This document shows positions 17,625 to 25,319 of a stretch of DNA of 49,358 bases, piece after piece. The notes beneath the pieces were generated by a model, which had not been told where the DNA came from, searched no databases, and saw only the letters and a program-made list of their open reading frames with translations. The stretch's first letter is position 1; each line of letters begins with the position of its first letter. A program made the position numbers and the translations under genes. This stretch comes from Sphingopyxis sp. (lineage in GTDB: Bacteria > Pseudomonadota > Alphaproteobacteria > Sphingomonadales > Sphingomonadaceae): contig NZ_JAOZVW010000064.1 in assembly GCF_025869345.1 (NCBI RefSeq), positions 1 through 49,358 on the forward strand, given 5' to 3'.

Positions 17625-18605
17625 GTGACGGCGGACGCCGAGATTGTTGCGGGACTGCGCGACGCCGGTCTGGTCGGTGAGGGCGATGTCGTCCTCGAGC
17701 CGCTGACCGGCGGCGTGTCGTGCGATGTCTGGAAGGTCGAGACGCCGACCGGGCCGATCGTCGTCAAGCGGCCGCTCGAACAATTGCGCGTCGCCGCCGA
17801 ATGGCACGCGCCGGTCGAGCGCGGGCAGAGCGAAGTGCGCTGGCTGCGGCGTGCGCGCGGCGTCGATGCGCGCATCGCGCCCGAGGTGCTCGCCGAGCTG
17901 CCGGTCGGGCACGCTTTCGCGATGCGCTTCGTGCCCGGCTGCCCGGTGTGGAAGGACGAGTTGATCGCGGGGCGCGTCGATGTCGATTTCGCGGGCGCGG
18001 TCGGCCGGTCGATCGCCGCGGTGCACGCCGCGACCGCGAACAGCGCCGCCGACCGCGACGCCTTTCCCACCGACGCGATGTTCCGCGCGCTGCGCGTCGA
18101 TCCCTTCCTGCTGTTCGTGGCGCAGAAGGATGCCGAGCTCGCCCCCGCGATTTATGCGCTCGCCGACGACCTCACGTCGCGCAAGGTCGCGCTCGTCCAC
18201 GGCGACGTCAGCCCCAAGAATATCCTCGTCAGTGCCGAGGGGCCGGTGTTCCTCGATGCCGAATGCGCGGTTTACGGCGACCCCGCTTTCGACCTGGCCT
18301 TTTGCACGACCCATCTGCTGCTCAAGGCGGTGTGGCTGGACGACGAACGGCTCGGACAGTCGGCGGCGGCGCTTGTCGAAGCCTATCGTGCCGGCATCGA
18401 TTGGGAAGAACCCGCCGGCCTGCTGCTCCGCGCGGGCAAGCTGACCGCCGCGCTGCTGCTCGCGCGCGTCGAGGGCAAGTCGCCCGCCCCCTATCTGACC
18501 GACCCCGATCATCGACGCATCGTGCGCGACCAGGCGCGCGCATTGCTGCGGGCGCCGACGCCGCTCGACGCGCTCGTTTCCCATTGGCAAAGGACTCTTC
18601 CATGA
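17625..18605 (+). CDS. APH-fold small-molecule kinase
   Basis: A 326-residue protein of the aminoglycoside phosphotransferase/choline kinase fold. The catalytic loop HGDVSPKNIL supplies H192, D194 and N199, and the metal-binding LDAE supplies D211. A Lys after the glycine-rich strand (PIVVKRP) fits ATP binding. I start it at GTG 17625, one base after the preceding stop; an in-frame GTG/ATG run further upstream would overlap the hydrolase. The stop overlaps the enolase-like gene as ATGA. Immediate coupling to an enolase homologue suggests it phosphorylates a hydroxy acid intermediate rather than an antibiotic; this is inference. Confidence 0.82.
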   Translation: MTADAEIVAGLRDAGLVGEGDVVLEPLTGGVSCDVWKVETPTGPIVVKRPLEQLRVAAEWHAPVERGQSEVRWLRRARGVDARIAPEVLAELPVGHAFAMRFVPGCPVWKDELIAGRVDVDFAGAVGRSIAAVHAATANSAADRDAFPTDAMFRALRVDPFLLFVAQKDAELAPAIYALADDLTSRKVALVHGDVSPKNILVSAEGPVFLDAECAVYGDPAFDLAFCTTHLLLKAVWLDDERLGQSAAALVEAYRAGIDWEEPAGLLLRAGKLTAALLLARVEGKSPAPYLTDPDHRRIVRDQARALLRAPTPLDALVSHWQRTLP

Positions 18606-19900
18606 TGTCGCGCATCGCCTCCGTCACCGGCCGCCAGCTCTGGGATTCGCGCGGTCGGCCCACCGTCGAGGCCGAGGTCGTGCTCGAATCGGGCGCGGTG
18701 GGCCGCGCCATCGCGCCTGCGGGCGCGTCGCGCGGTGCGCATGAGGCGATCGACCTGCGCGACGGCGGCGAGGCCTTCGGCGGCTATGGCGTCAATCGCG
18801 CGGTCGCCGGGATCGGGTCGGAGATCGCGAGCGCGATCGCCGGGATGGATGCGCGCGAGCAGGCGGCGGTCGACGCGGCGCTCTGTGCGCTCGACAATAC
18901 GCCGAACAAGGCGCGGCTCGGCGCGAACGCGGTCGTCGCGGTGTCGATGGCGGTTCTCCACGCCGCCGCTGCGGACGCGCGCGAGCCGCTGTGGCGCTAT
19001 CTCGCGGGGGGACGCAAAGTGCGCGTGCCGCTCCCCGAAATCCAGATTTTCGGCGGCGGCGCGCACGCCGGGCGGCGCACCGACGTGCAGGATTTCATGA
19101 TCATGTGCCCGAAGGCGGGCAGTTTTCGCCGCGCGCTCGAAATCACCGACGATGTCTATCGCGCCGCGGGCAAATTGATGGAAGCGAAGGGGCCGCTGTC
19201 GGGGGTCGCCGACGAGGGCGGCTGGTGGCCGAATTTCGCGTCGAACGAGGATGCGCTGGACACGCTGACCAAAGCGATCGAGGCGAGCGGGCACCGCGCG
19301 GGCGAGGAGGTGTTCATCTCGCTCGACATTGCGGCGAACGAGCTCGGCGACGCCTCGGGCTACAGCCTCGCGCTCGACGACGGCCGCCTGACCAGCGAAG
19401 AGATGGCGGCGCGCATTGTCGAATGGGCAAAGCGCTATCCGATCCTGTCGATCGAGGATCCGGCGGGGCAGGACGACTGGACGGCGATGGCGGCGGTGAC
19501 CGCAGCGATCGGCGAGCGGGTACAGATCATCGGCGACGATGTGCTCGTCACCAGCGCCGAGCGCGTCGAGCGGGCAGGCGAAGCGTCAGTGTGCAACGCG
19601 GCGCTGATCAAGGTCAACCAGGTCGGCACGGTCACCGAGGCGAAGGCCGCGCTCGACGCCGCGGTCGCGCGCGGTTGGGGCGCGATCGTCTCGGCGCGCT
19701 CGGGCGAGAGCGAGGATGTCACCATCGCGCACCTCGCGACAGGCTGGGACGCGGGGCAGTTGAAGGTCGGCAGCTTCACCCGCTCCGAGCGGATGGCGAA
19801 GTGGAACGAGATGCTGCGGATCGAAGAGGCGATGGGAGCCGGTGCGGAGTTCGCCGGCTTTTCGGCCTTCGCCGGATCGATCGGCCGGGTCACGGCATGA
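18602..19900 (+). CDS. Enolase-like protein with altered active site
   Basis: A 432-residue full-length enolase homologue (WDSRGRPTVEAEV, LRDGG, SIEDP, IKVNQVG, SGESED, RIEEAM). Compared with yeast enolase, the metal ligands D242, E285, D312, the base K337 and K388 are kept, as are H155, E205 and S43. However, the position of catalytic E168 is Asp (D164) and the position of H373 is Ala (A365, SARSGE in place of SHRSGE). It is coupled by ATGA overlaps to the kinase upstream and the dehydrogenase downstream. It is unlikely to be the glycolytic enzyme; a phospho-hydroxyacid eliminating activity on another substrate is my inference. Confidence 0.85.
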   Translation: MMSRIASVTGRQLWDSRGRPTVEAEVVLESGAVGRAIAPAGASRGAHEAIDLRDGGEAFGGYGVNRAVAGIGSEIASAIAGMDAREQAAVDAALCALDNTPNKARLGANAVVAVSMAVLHAAAADAREPLWRYLAGGRKVRVPLPEIQIFGGGAHAGRRTDVQDFMIMCPKAGSFRRALEITDDVYRAAGKLMEAKGPLSGVADEGGWWPNFASNEDALDTLTKAIEASGHRAGEEVFISLDIAANELGDASGYSLALDDGRLTSEEMAARIVEWAKRYPILSIEDPAGQDDWTAMAAVTAAIGERVQIIGDDVLVTSAERVERAGEASVCNAALIKVNQVGTVTEAKAALDAAVARGWGAIVSARSGESEDVTIAHLATGWDAGQLKVGSFTRSERMAKWNEMLRIEEAMGAGAEFAGFSAFAGSIGRVTA

Positions 19901-20817
19901 TCGTTCTCCACGCCCGCCCGAGCCCCGGTTTCCGTGAAGCCGTCGATGCGATCTTCGGTCCCGGCGTCGTCGTCCATGTCGACGAGGCCGCGCCGCTCGA
20001 TGACGTCGCGGACGAAATCACCGCGCTGCTCCATGTGCTGACGCCGGTCACGGCCGACTTCATCGCGTCGGCGCCGAAGCTCAAGCTGATCCAGAAGCTC
20101 GGTGTCGGGGTCAACACGATCGCGCTTGATGCGGCGCGGGAGCACGGGGCCGCCGTCTGCAACATGCCCGGCACCAACAGCCAGGCGGTCGCCGAAATGG
20201 CGCTGTCGCTGACGATGGCGGTACTCCGCCGGACCTGCTTCTTCGACGCGCGGACGCGGGCCGGGGAGGGATGGACCGCCGACCCGTCCGAACTCGACAG
20301 TGTGGGAGAGGTGGCGGGGCGCACCGTCGGGCTCGTCGGTTTCGGTCATTCGGCGCAGTTGCTGGCGCCGGTGCTTGCCGCGCTGGGGGCAAGGGTCGTC
20401 TATACCGCGCGGAGCGCGCGCGAGGTTCCCTACGAATTTTGGCCGCTCGACCGCCTGCTGGCGGGGAGCGATGTGGTGTCGCTCCACATTCCGCTCACCG
20501 ACGAGACGCGTGGCATCGTCGATCCCTTTGCGATGAAGAAGGGTGCGGTGCTGGTGAACACCGCGCGCGGCGAACTCGTCGATCAGGGGCGGCTGGTCGA
20601 GGCGCTGGCGTCGGGGCATCTGCGCGGCGCCGGGCTCGACGTGTTCGCCGAGGAGCCGCTGCCGCGCAGCAACCCGCTGCTCGGCCTGCCGAACGCCGTG
20701 CTCGCACCGCATATCGCGTGGCTGACCCCCGAAACGCTAGCACGCAGCCTGTCGGTGGCGCAGGAAAATTGCCGTCGGCTTGGGGCGGGCGAAGCGCTGC
20801 TGCATCGGGTCGTATGA
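19897..20817 (+). CDS. D-2-hydroxyacid dehydrogenase family protein
   Basis: A 306-residue NAD(P)-dependent dehydrogenase of the D-isomer 2-hydroxyacid family. It has a Rossmann loop GLVGFGHSA and the catalytic triad R224 (NTARGE), E253 (FAEEP) and H272 (APHIAW). It interconverts a 2-oxo acid and a D-2-hydroxy acid; the substrate is unknown. It starts in an ATGA overlap with the enolase-like gene, so kinase, enolase-like protein and dehydrogenase are one translationally coupled cassette. Family 1 palindromic repeat follows the stop. Confidence 0.88.
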   Translation: MIVLHARPSPGFREAVDAIFGPGVVVHVDEAAPLDDVADEITALLHVLTPVTADFIASAPKLKLIQKLGVGVNTIALDAAREHGAAVCNMPGTNSQAVAEMALSLTMAVLRRTCFFDARTRAGEGWTADPSELDSVGEVAGRTVGLVGFGHSAQLLAPVLAALGARVVYTARSAREVPYEFWPLDRLLAGSDVVSLHIPLTDETRGIVDPFAMKKGAVLVNTARGELVDQGRLVEALASGHLRGAGLDVFAEEPLPRSNPLLGLPNAVLAPHIAWLTPETLARSLSVAQENCRRLGAGEALLHRVV

Positions 20818-20826
20818 ATCTCCCTC

Positions 20827-20903
20827 CGTCATTGCGAGCGAAGCGAAGCAATCCAGAGTGTGCATAAACCGCTCTGGATTGCTTCGCTTCGCTCGCAATG
20901 ACG
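20827..20903. repeat. Palindromic intergenic repeat, family 1, copy 2
   Basis: The same 32-nt arms as at 8294-8370, here at 20827-20858 and 20872-20903, with a 13-nt loop of different sequence. It begins 9 bases after the dehydrogenase stop and ends 19 bases before the next ATG. Confidence 0.9.
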
Positions 20904-20922
20904 ATGGCCAGGAATTTGAATC

Positions 20923-21615
20923 ATGACTCTCCCCATCGTCCTCATCACCGGCCAGCTTCTGACCGACGCCGTGTGGCAGCCTTTGCTCGACGCATGGGCT
21001 GGCCGCGACGTAATCGTCGCCGACAATCGCAGCGACGACAGCATCGAAGGCTTCGCGCAGCGCTTGCTCGACAACGCGCCGCCGAAATTCGTGCTGATCG
21101 CCCATGCGATGGGCGGCTTCGTCGCTTTCGAGGTGATGCGCCGCGCGCCCGAGCGCGTCGCGAAACTGGTGCTGATATCGACGCTCGCCTCGGCCGATGG
21201 TCCGGCGCAGACCGCGCGGCGGCAGGGCTATATAGACCTCGTCGAAAGCGGCCGCTTCGACCAGGTCGTCGAGGAACGCATCCCGATCCTCTTCCCCGAG
21301 GAGAAGCGCGGCGACGCGCGGCTGCTCGGCATCGCGCGGCGGATGGCGGCCGACACCGGCGCCGACACTTTCCTTGCGCAGCAGCGCGCGATCATGGCGC
21401 GCATCGACAGCCGCCCGCGGCTCGGCGAGATCGCGGTGCCGGTGCTGCTGATCTGGGGCGAAAGGGACGGCATCACCAGCCGCGCGCACCATGACGAGAT
21501 CGCGGAGGCGATCCCCGGCGCGCGGCTGGAGGTCGTGCCGGGGGCCGGGCATCTGCCGACGGTCGAGACGCCGGAGGTGGTGGTGCCGTTGCTGACGGAC
21601 TTTATCGATCGATAG
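20923..21615 (+). CDS. Alpha/beta-hydrolase-fold protein lacking the nucleophile Ser
   Basis: A 230-residue protein with the fold of small alpha/beta hydrolases: a LITGQ strand, acid D in WGERDGITS, and His in GAGHLPTVE. At the nucleophile elbow, where GHSMGG is usual, it reads AHAMGG, with A62 replacing Ser (codon GCG). It is therefore either a non-hydrolytic member, uses another mechanism, or is inactive. It is the last gene of the run starting at 14738, but a strong hairpin separates it from the dehydrogenase. A start codon directly after the repeat has only a weak ribosome site. Confidence 0.8.
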   Translation: MTLPIVLITGQLLTDAVWQPLLDAWAGRDVIVADNRSDDSIEGFAQRLLDNAPPKFVLIAHAMGGFVAFEVMRRAPERVAKLVLISTLASADGPAQTARRQGYIDLVESGRFDQVVEERIPILFPEEKRGDARLLGIARRMAADTGADTFLAQQRAIMARIDSRPRLGEIAVPVLLIWGERDGITSRAHHDEIAEAIPGARLEVVPGAGHLPTVETPEVVVPLLTDFIDR

Positions 21616-21616
21616 C

Positions 21617-21743
21617 TCCCCTCCCTGAAAGGGAGGGGCTGGGGGCGGGTGGCCGCAGGCGTTCTTCCTGAAACGCAGACCCACCCCGCTACGACTAGGC
21701 AGCAAGCTGCCAAGTCTTCGCACCCCTCCCTTTCAGGGAGGGG
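21617..21743. repeat. Palindromic intergenic repeat, family 3
   Basis: CCCCTCCCT-GAA-AGGGAGGGG at the left end (from 21617) recurs in inverse orientation at 21723-21743. Between them are GGGGCGGGTGG and CCACCCCGC, also mutually complementary. The unit fills the space between two convergent genes and would form a long hairpin in either transcript, so it may act as a bidirectional terminator. Confidence 0.8.
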
Positions 21744-21750
21744 ATGACGG

Positions 21751-22803
21751 CTATTTCAACTCCGCCCGCACCAGCGCCGCCCCGTCGACCATCGCTTTCA
21801 GCTTGGCCTGCGAATGCGCGCGGCTGTGGTATTTCATCCCGCAGTCGGGCGCGATCCACAGGCGTTCGGCGTCGATATAGCGCAGCGCCTCGCGGATGCG
21901 GCCCGCGACCACCTCGGGAGTCTCGACCTCTGGGATCGACAGGTCGAGCACGCCGTACATGATCGTCTTGCTCGGCAGTTCGGCGAGGATCGCGGGGTCG
22001 AGCCCCGGCTGCGCCGCCTCGATCGAGATCACGTCGATGTCCGACGCCTCAAGCTCGGCGAGGAAGTCATAGGCCTTGGGCTTCGGCCCCGTCGCGCCCG
22101 CGCCGTGGTGGACCATCGCATAGCCGAAGCAGATGTGCAGCGCGGTGGTGCCGCCCACGCCGTCGAGCGCGCGGTTGATCGCCTCGATCGCATAGGCGCC
22201 CGCCTCACCCGCGCGCGCTTGCAGATAGGGCTCGTCGAGCTGGACGACGTCGACCCCGGCCGCGAACAGATCCTTGACCTCGGCATTGACCGCGTCGGCA
22301 TAGTCCATCGCGAGCGACCGCGCATCGGGATAATAGCCGTTCTCCGCCTGCTGCGTCATGGTGAAGGGGCCCGGCAGGGTGAGCTTCACCGGCCTGGTCG
22401 CATGGCGGCGCAGGAAAGCGGCGTCCTGCGCCTCGATCGGCGCGACGCGGCGGATCGGGCCCGAGACGAGCGGCACGGGATTGGCGTTGCCGGTGCGGTC
22501 GATCGCGGTGCCGTGCTTTTCGGTGTCGATCCCCGACAAGGCGGTCGCGAGCCGGTTCGAATAGCTTTCGCGGCGCATCTCGCCGTCACCGACGATGTCG
22601 ATGCCGATCTCTTCCTGATCGCGGATCGCCATCAGCGTCGCGGCCTCCTGCGCCTCGGCGAGCCACGGTTCGGGGATGCGCCACAGCGTCTCGGCGCGGA
22701 CGCGCGGGGGCAGGCTGGCCTTCAATCGCTCGCGGTCGATCAGCCAGTCGGGCTGGGGGTAGCTTCCGACGATCGTCGTGGGCAATATGGGGTGGTCGAA
22801 CAA
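21751..22803 (-). CDS. MetE-like zinc thiol-alkyltransferase family protein
   Basis: A 350-residue single-domain homologue of the catalytic half of cobalamin-independent methionine synthase (TTIVGSYPQPDWL, PGPFTM, QLDEP). Probable zinc ligands are H223 and C225 (ALHICFG) and C321 (APDCGMK). Its size and N-terminal motif fit the epoxyalkane:CoM transferase/MetE-like group better than MetE itself. I place the start at TTG 22803 behind GAGAGG; TTG 22809 is the alternative. It is divergent from a second acyl-CoA ligase, with operator E between. A role in transferring an alkyl group to or from a thiol is inferred. Confidence 0.78.
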   Translation of the reverse strand: MFDHPILPTTIVGSYPQPDWLIDRERLKASLPPRVRAETLWRIPEPWLAEAQEAATLMAIRDQEEIGIDIVGDGEMRRESYSNRLATALSGIDTEKHGTAIDRTGNANPVPLVSGPIRRVAPIEAQDAAFLRRHATRPVKLTLPGPFTMTQQAENGYYPDARSLAMDYADAVNAEVKDLFAAGVDVVQLDEPYLQARAGEAGAYAIEAINRALDGVGGTTALHICFGYAMVHHGAGATGPKPKAYDFLAELEASDIDVISIEAAQPGLDPAILAELPSKTIMYGVLDLSIPEVETPEVVAGRIREALRYIDAERLWIAPDCGMKYHSRAHSQAKLKAMVDGAALVRAELK

Positions 22804-22839
22804 GGCCAATCCTCTCGATTTTAGGGCTGGTCCGTTTTT

Positions 22840-22855
22840 ACTTAGTATTCTATCT
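22840..22855. promoter_or_regulatory. 16-bp palindromic operator, copy E
   Basis: ACTTAG-TATT-CTATCT, matching copy D except for one core base. It lies midway between the divergent starts of the MetE-like gene (36 bp away) and the second acyl-CoA ligase (33 bp away), so it can control both. Confidence 0.84.
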
Positions 22856-22888
22856 AATTCAAGCGAAACAGCAGCGAAGGAGAGCGAA

Positions 22889-24454
22889 ATGATCGATCTG
22901 GACGCGATCCGGACCTTGGCGGACATACCCGCGGCGCAGGCCCGGAAGCGCGGCGATGCGGTCGCGGTGAAATTCGGGGAGCGCGAAACGAGCTTCGCCG
23001 AACTCGACGCCCGGTCGAATCGCGTCGCGAACGCGCTGCTCGCCGCCGGGGTCGCGCCGGGCGACCGCGTGTCGGCGCTGACCAAGAATCACGATGGCTG
23101 GTATCCGCTCTTCTTCGGCACCGCGCGGGCGCGCGCCTGCCTCGCCCCGGTCAACTGCCGGCTCGCGGCCGGGGAGATCGCCTTCATTCTCGGCGATGCC
23201 GCGCCAAAACTGCTGTTCGTCGGCGAGGATTTCTTCGACCTCGCGCTCGCGGCGGTCGCCGACCTCGCCGCGCCGCCGCGGCTGGTCGCGCTCTATGGCG
23301 ACCATCCGGCGTTCGAGAGCCTCGATGCGTGGCTTGGCGATGCGGCGGCGACCGCGCCCGCCGACGAACCGCAGCTAAGCGACGACGTCCTCCAACTCTA
23401 CACCAGCGGCACGACGGGGCGGCCGAAGGGCGTCGTGCTTGCGAACAAGAATTACCGCCGCTTCCTCGAAATGGCGACCGAGGTCGACGGCTTCGCTTAT
23501 GGCGAGGACGAGACGGTGATGATCGTCATGCCCCTGTTCCACGTCGCGGGCACGAACGTCAGCTTCTCGGGCCTCGCGCAGGGCGGGCGGCTCGTGCTGG
23601 TCAAGGATTTCGCTGCCGCCGATGCGATTCGGATGATGACCGAGGAACGCGTCGCGCACGCTTTCCTCGCCCCGGCGATGATCCAGATGATGCTCCAGCA
23701 GCCGGGCGCGGAGGCGGGCGACTATTCCGAACTCCGTTCGATCGCCTATGGCGCCTCGCCGATCGCCGAGGACGTGCTGCGCCGCGCGCGCGCGGTCTTC
23801 GGCTGCGACTTCGTGCAATTCTATGGGATGACCGAAAGTTCGGGCGGCGGCTCCTACCTTTCACCCGCGGCGCACGACCTGCCGGGCAAGCTCACCTCGT
23901 GCGGTCAGCCGTGGCCGCAGACCGAAATGGCGATCCTGGGCGGCGGCGGCCAGCCGCTCGGCGACGGCGAGATCGGCGAGATCGCGATCCGCGGCGACAT
24001 CGTGATGAAGGAATATTGGCATCGCCCCGAAGCGACCGCCGAGACGGTGGTGGACGGCTGGCTGCGCACCGGCGACGTCGGCTACCGCGACGCCGACGGC
24101 TATTATTTCGTCCACGATCGGATCAAGGATATGATCGTGTCGGGGGGCGAGAATGTCTATCCGGCCGAGGTCGAGAGCGCGATCATGGGCTGCCCCGGCA
24201 TCGCCGACGTCGCGGTGATCGGCGTCCCCGACGACAAATGGGGCGAAGCGGTGAAGGCGCTGGTCGTGCCCGCGCCGGGCGCCGAGATCGATGCCGCCGC
24301 CGTCATCGGCTGGGCGCGCGAACGCATCGCCGCCTACAAGGCGCCGAAGAGCATCGACGTCATCGACGCGCTGCCGCGCAATCCGTCGGGCAAGGTGCTC
24401 CGCCGCGAATTGCGCGCGCCCTATTGGGAAGGCCGCGACAGGGCGGTGGGATAG
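22889..24454 (+). CDS. Acyl-CoA synthetase (AMP-forming)
   Basis: A 521-residue ANL-superfamily ligase with phosphate loop YTSGTTGRPKG from Y171, YGMTESSGG, LRTGDVG and catalytic K502 (SGKVLRREL). It is of the FadD/long-chain-like type and clearly distinct from the two AlkK-like ligases in the window. It would activate a carboxylic acid, perhaps a ring-derived acid; the substrate is unknown. GAAGGAGAG gives a strong ribosome site at ATG 22889. It is the only gene in its unit, which ends at a palindromic repeat. Confidence 0.9.
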   Translation: MIDLDAIRTLADIPAAQARKRGDAVAVKFGERETSFAELDARSNRVANALLAAGVAPGDRVSALTKNHDGWYPLFFGTARARACLAPVNCRLAAGEIAFILGDAAPKLLFVGEDFFDLALAAVADLAAPPRLVALYGDHPAFESLDAWLGDAAATAPADEPQLSDDVLQLYTSGTTGRPKGVVLANKNYRRFLEMATEVDGFAYGEDETVMIVMPLFHVAGTNVSFSGLAQGGRLVLVKDFAAADAIRMMTEERVAHAFLAPAMIQMMLQQPGAEAGDYSELRSIAYGASPIAEDVLRRARAVFGCDFVQFYGMTESSGGGSYLSPAAHDLPGKLTSCGQPWPQTEMAILGGGGQPLGDGEIGEIAIRGDIVMKEYWHRPEATAETVVDGWLRTGDVGYRDADGYYFVHDRIKDMIVSGGENVYPAEVESAIMGCPGIADVAVIGVPDDKWGEAVKALVVPAPGAEIDAAAVIGWARERIAAYKAPKSIDVIDALPRNPSGKVLRRELRAPYWEGRDRAVG

Positions 24455-24473
24455 GGGGCGGACGTAGCCGCTC

Positions 24474-24611
24474 CTCCCCGGCACGGGGAGGGGGACCACC
24501 GAAGGTGGTGGAGGGGCAGGTGCGTCATGGCGCGCCTTTTCTGGATCGAAGCGTAAACCGAGGGTGCCCCTCCACCATGCTTCGCATGGTCCCCCTCCCC
24601 GTGCCGGGGAG
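24474..24611. repeat. Palindromic intergenic repeat, family 4
   Basis: Perfect 24-nt outer arms (24474-24497 and 24588-24611) built from CTCCCCGGCACGGGGAGG. Nested inside is a further stem (GGTGGTGGAGGGG against CCCCTCCACCATGC). It lies at the 3' ends of two convergent units. Confidence 0.85.
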
Positions 24612-24641
24612 AATCAGCTTGTCGTCTTCCAGCCGACCGTC

Positions 24642-24670
24642 AAAAAAATGGCCCGGCGCAGGGCCGGGCC
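24642..24670 (-). terminator. Rho-independent terminator of the GST-VOC operon
   Basis: On the minus strand, GGCCCGGC (24670-24663) and GCCGGGCC (24657-24650) form a stem with a short loop, followed by a run of seven T (24648-24642 read as complement). It ends the transcript of the VOC gene 34 bases after its stop. Confidence 0.88.
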
Positions 24671-24703
24671 AAGAGGAGTTCCCAGTGGTACCCTTGGGAA
24701 TGT

Positions 24704-25297
24704 CTATTCGGCCGGCACCGGCGTCCGGCCCATGATCATGCCCTCGCGCTTGGTGCCGTCCGCCTGCACCGGATCATGCGTGATGTCGCGTTCGTCGAGC
24801 GCGCGCGTCCAGGCCGCGAATTCGAGGCAGACGCCGTCGGGGTCGAAGAAATAGACCGAGCGGACATAGACGTCGTCGTTGAGCTCGGCCGACGACTGGG
24901 TCGGCGAATTGTCGTGGTTGAGGATCGGCGTGACCTCGACCCCCTTGGCGACGAGGCGCTGGTAATATTCGTCGAATTTTTCGGCGCGGACATTGATCGC
25001 GATATGGTTCATCGATCCGTGCGCCGACACGAAGCTGCCCTTCGTCGGTAGCGCGGCGGGGGCCGAGATGCCGGGGACCGCTTTGGGCGCGTTCGGGAAC
25101 CAGAAGAAGGCGAGGCTGTCGCCGTTGCCGATGTCGAAGAAGAAATGCTGGCCGCGCCCGCCGGGCAGGTCGATCGTCTTGGTGAGCGGCATGCCAAGGA
25201 CATCGCGATAGAATTCGACCGTCTTCGCCATATCCTTGCACACGAGCGCCAGATGATTGACGCCGAGGAACTCGAACTCCTTGTTGGATGCAGTCAT
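24704..25297 (-). CDS. VOC-superfamily (glyoxalase/dioxygenase fold) protein
   Basis: A 197-residue protein with paired beta-alpha-beta-beta-beta motifs. Candidate metal ligands are the His in GVNHLALVC, the His in SMNHIAINV and the Glu in CLEFAAW. This pattern fits a metal-dependent VOC enzyme (isomerase, lyase or ring-cleaving). It follows the GST gene after 22 nt, with AAGGAGACGG before its ATG, so the two form an operon. A thiol-adduct chemistry with GST is plausible but unproven. Confidence 0.82.
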   Translation of the reverse strand: MTASNKEFEFLGVNHLALVCKDMAKTVEFYRDVLGMPLTKTIDLPGGRGQHFFFDIGNGDSLAFFWFPNAPKAVPGISAPAALPTKGSFVSAHGSMNHIAINVRAEKFDEYYQRLVAKGVEVTPILNHDNSPTQSSAELNDDVYVRSVYFFDPDGVCLEFAAWTRALDERDITHDPVQADGTKREGMIMGRTPVPAE

Positions 25298-25319
25298 GAT
25301 CCGTCTCCTTTGTCGCAGT

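Noticed and set aside
18602..19900. Annotation as glycolytic enolase (eno)
   Set aside because: The conserved active-site His is Ala and a catalytic Glu is Asp, and the gene sits in an inducible-looking catabolic cassette.
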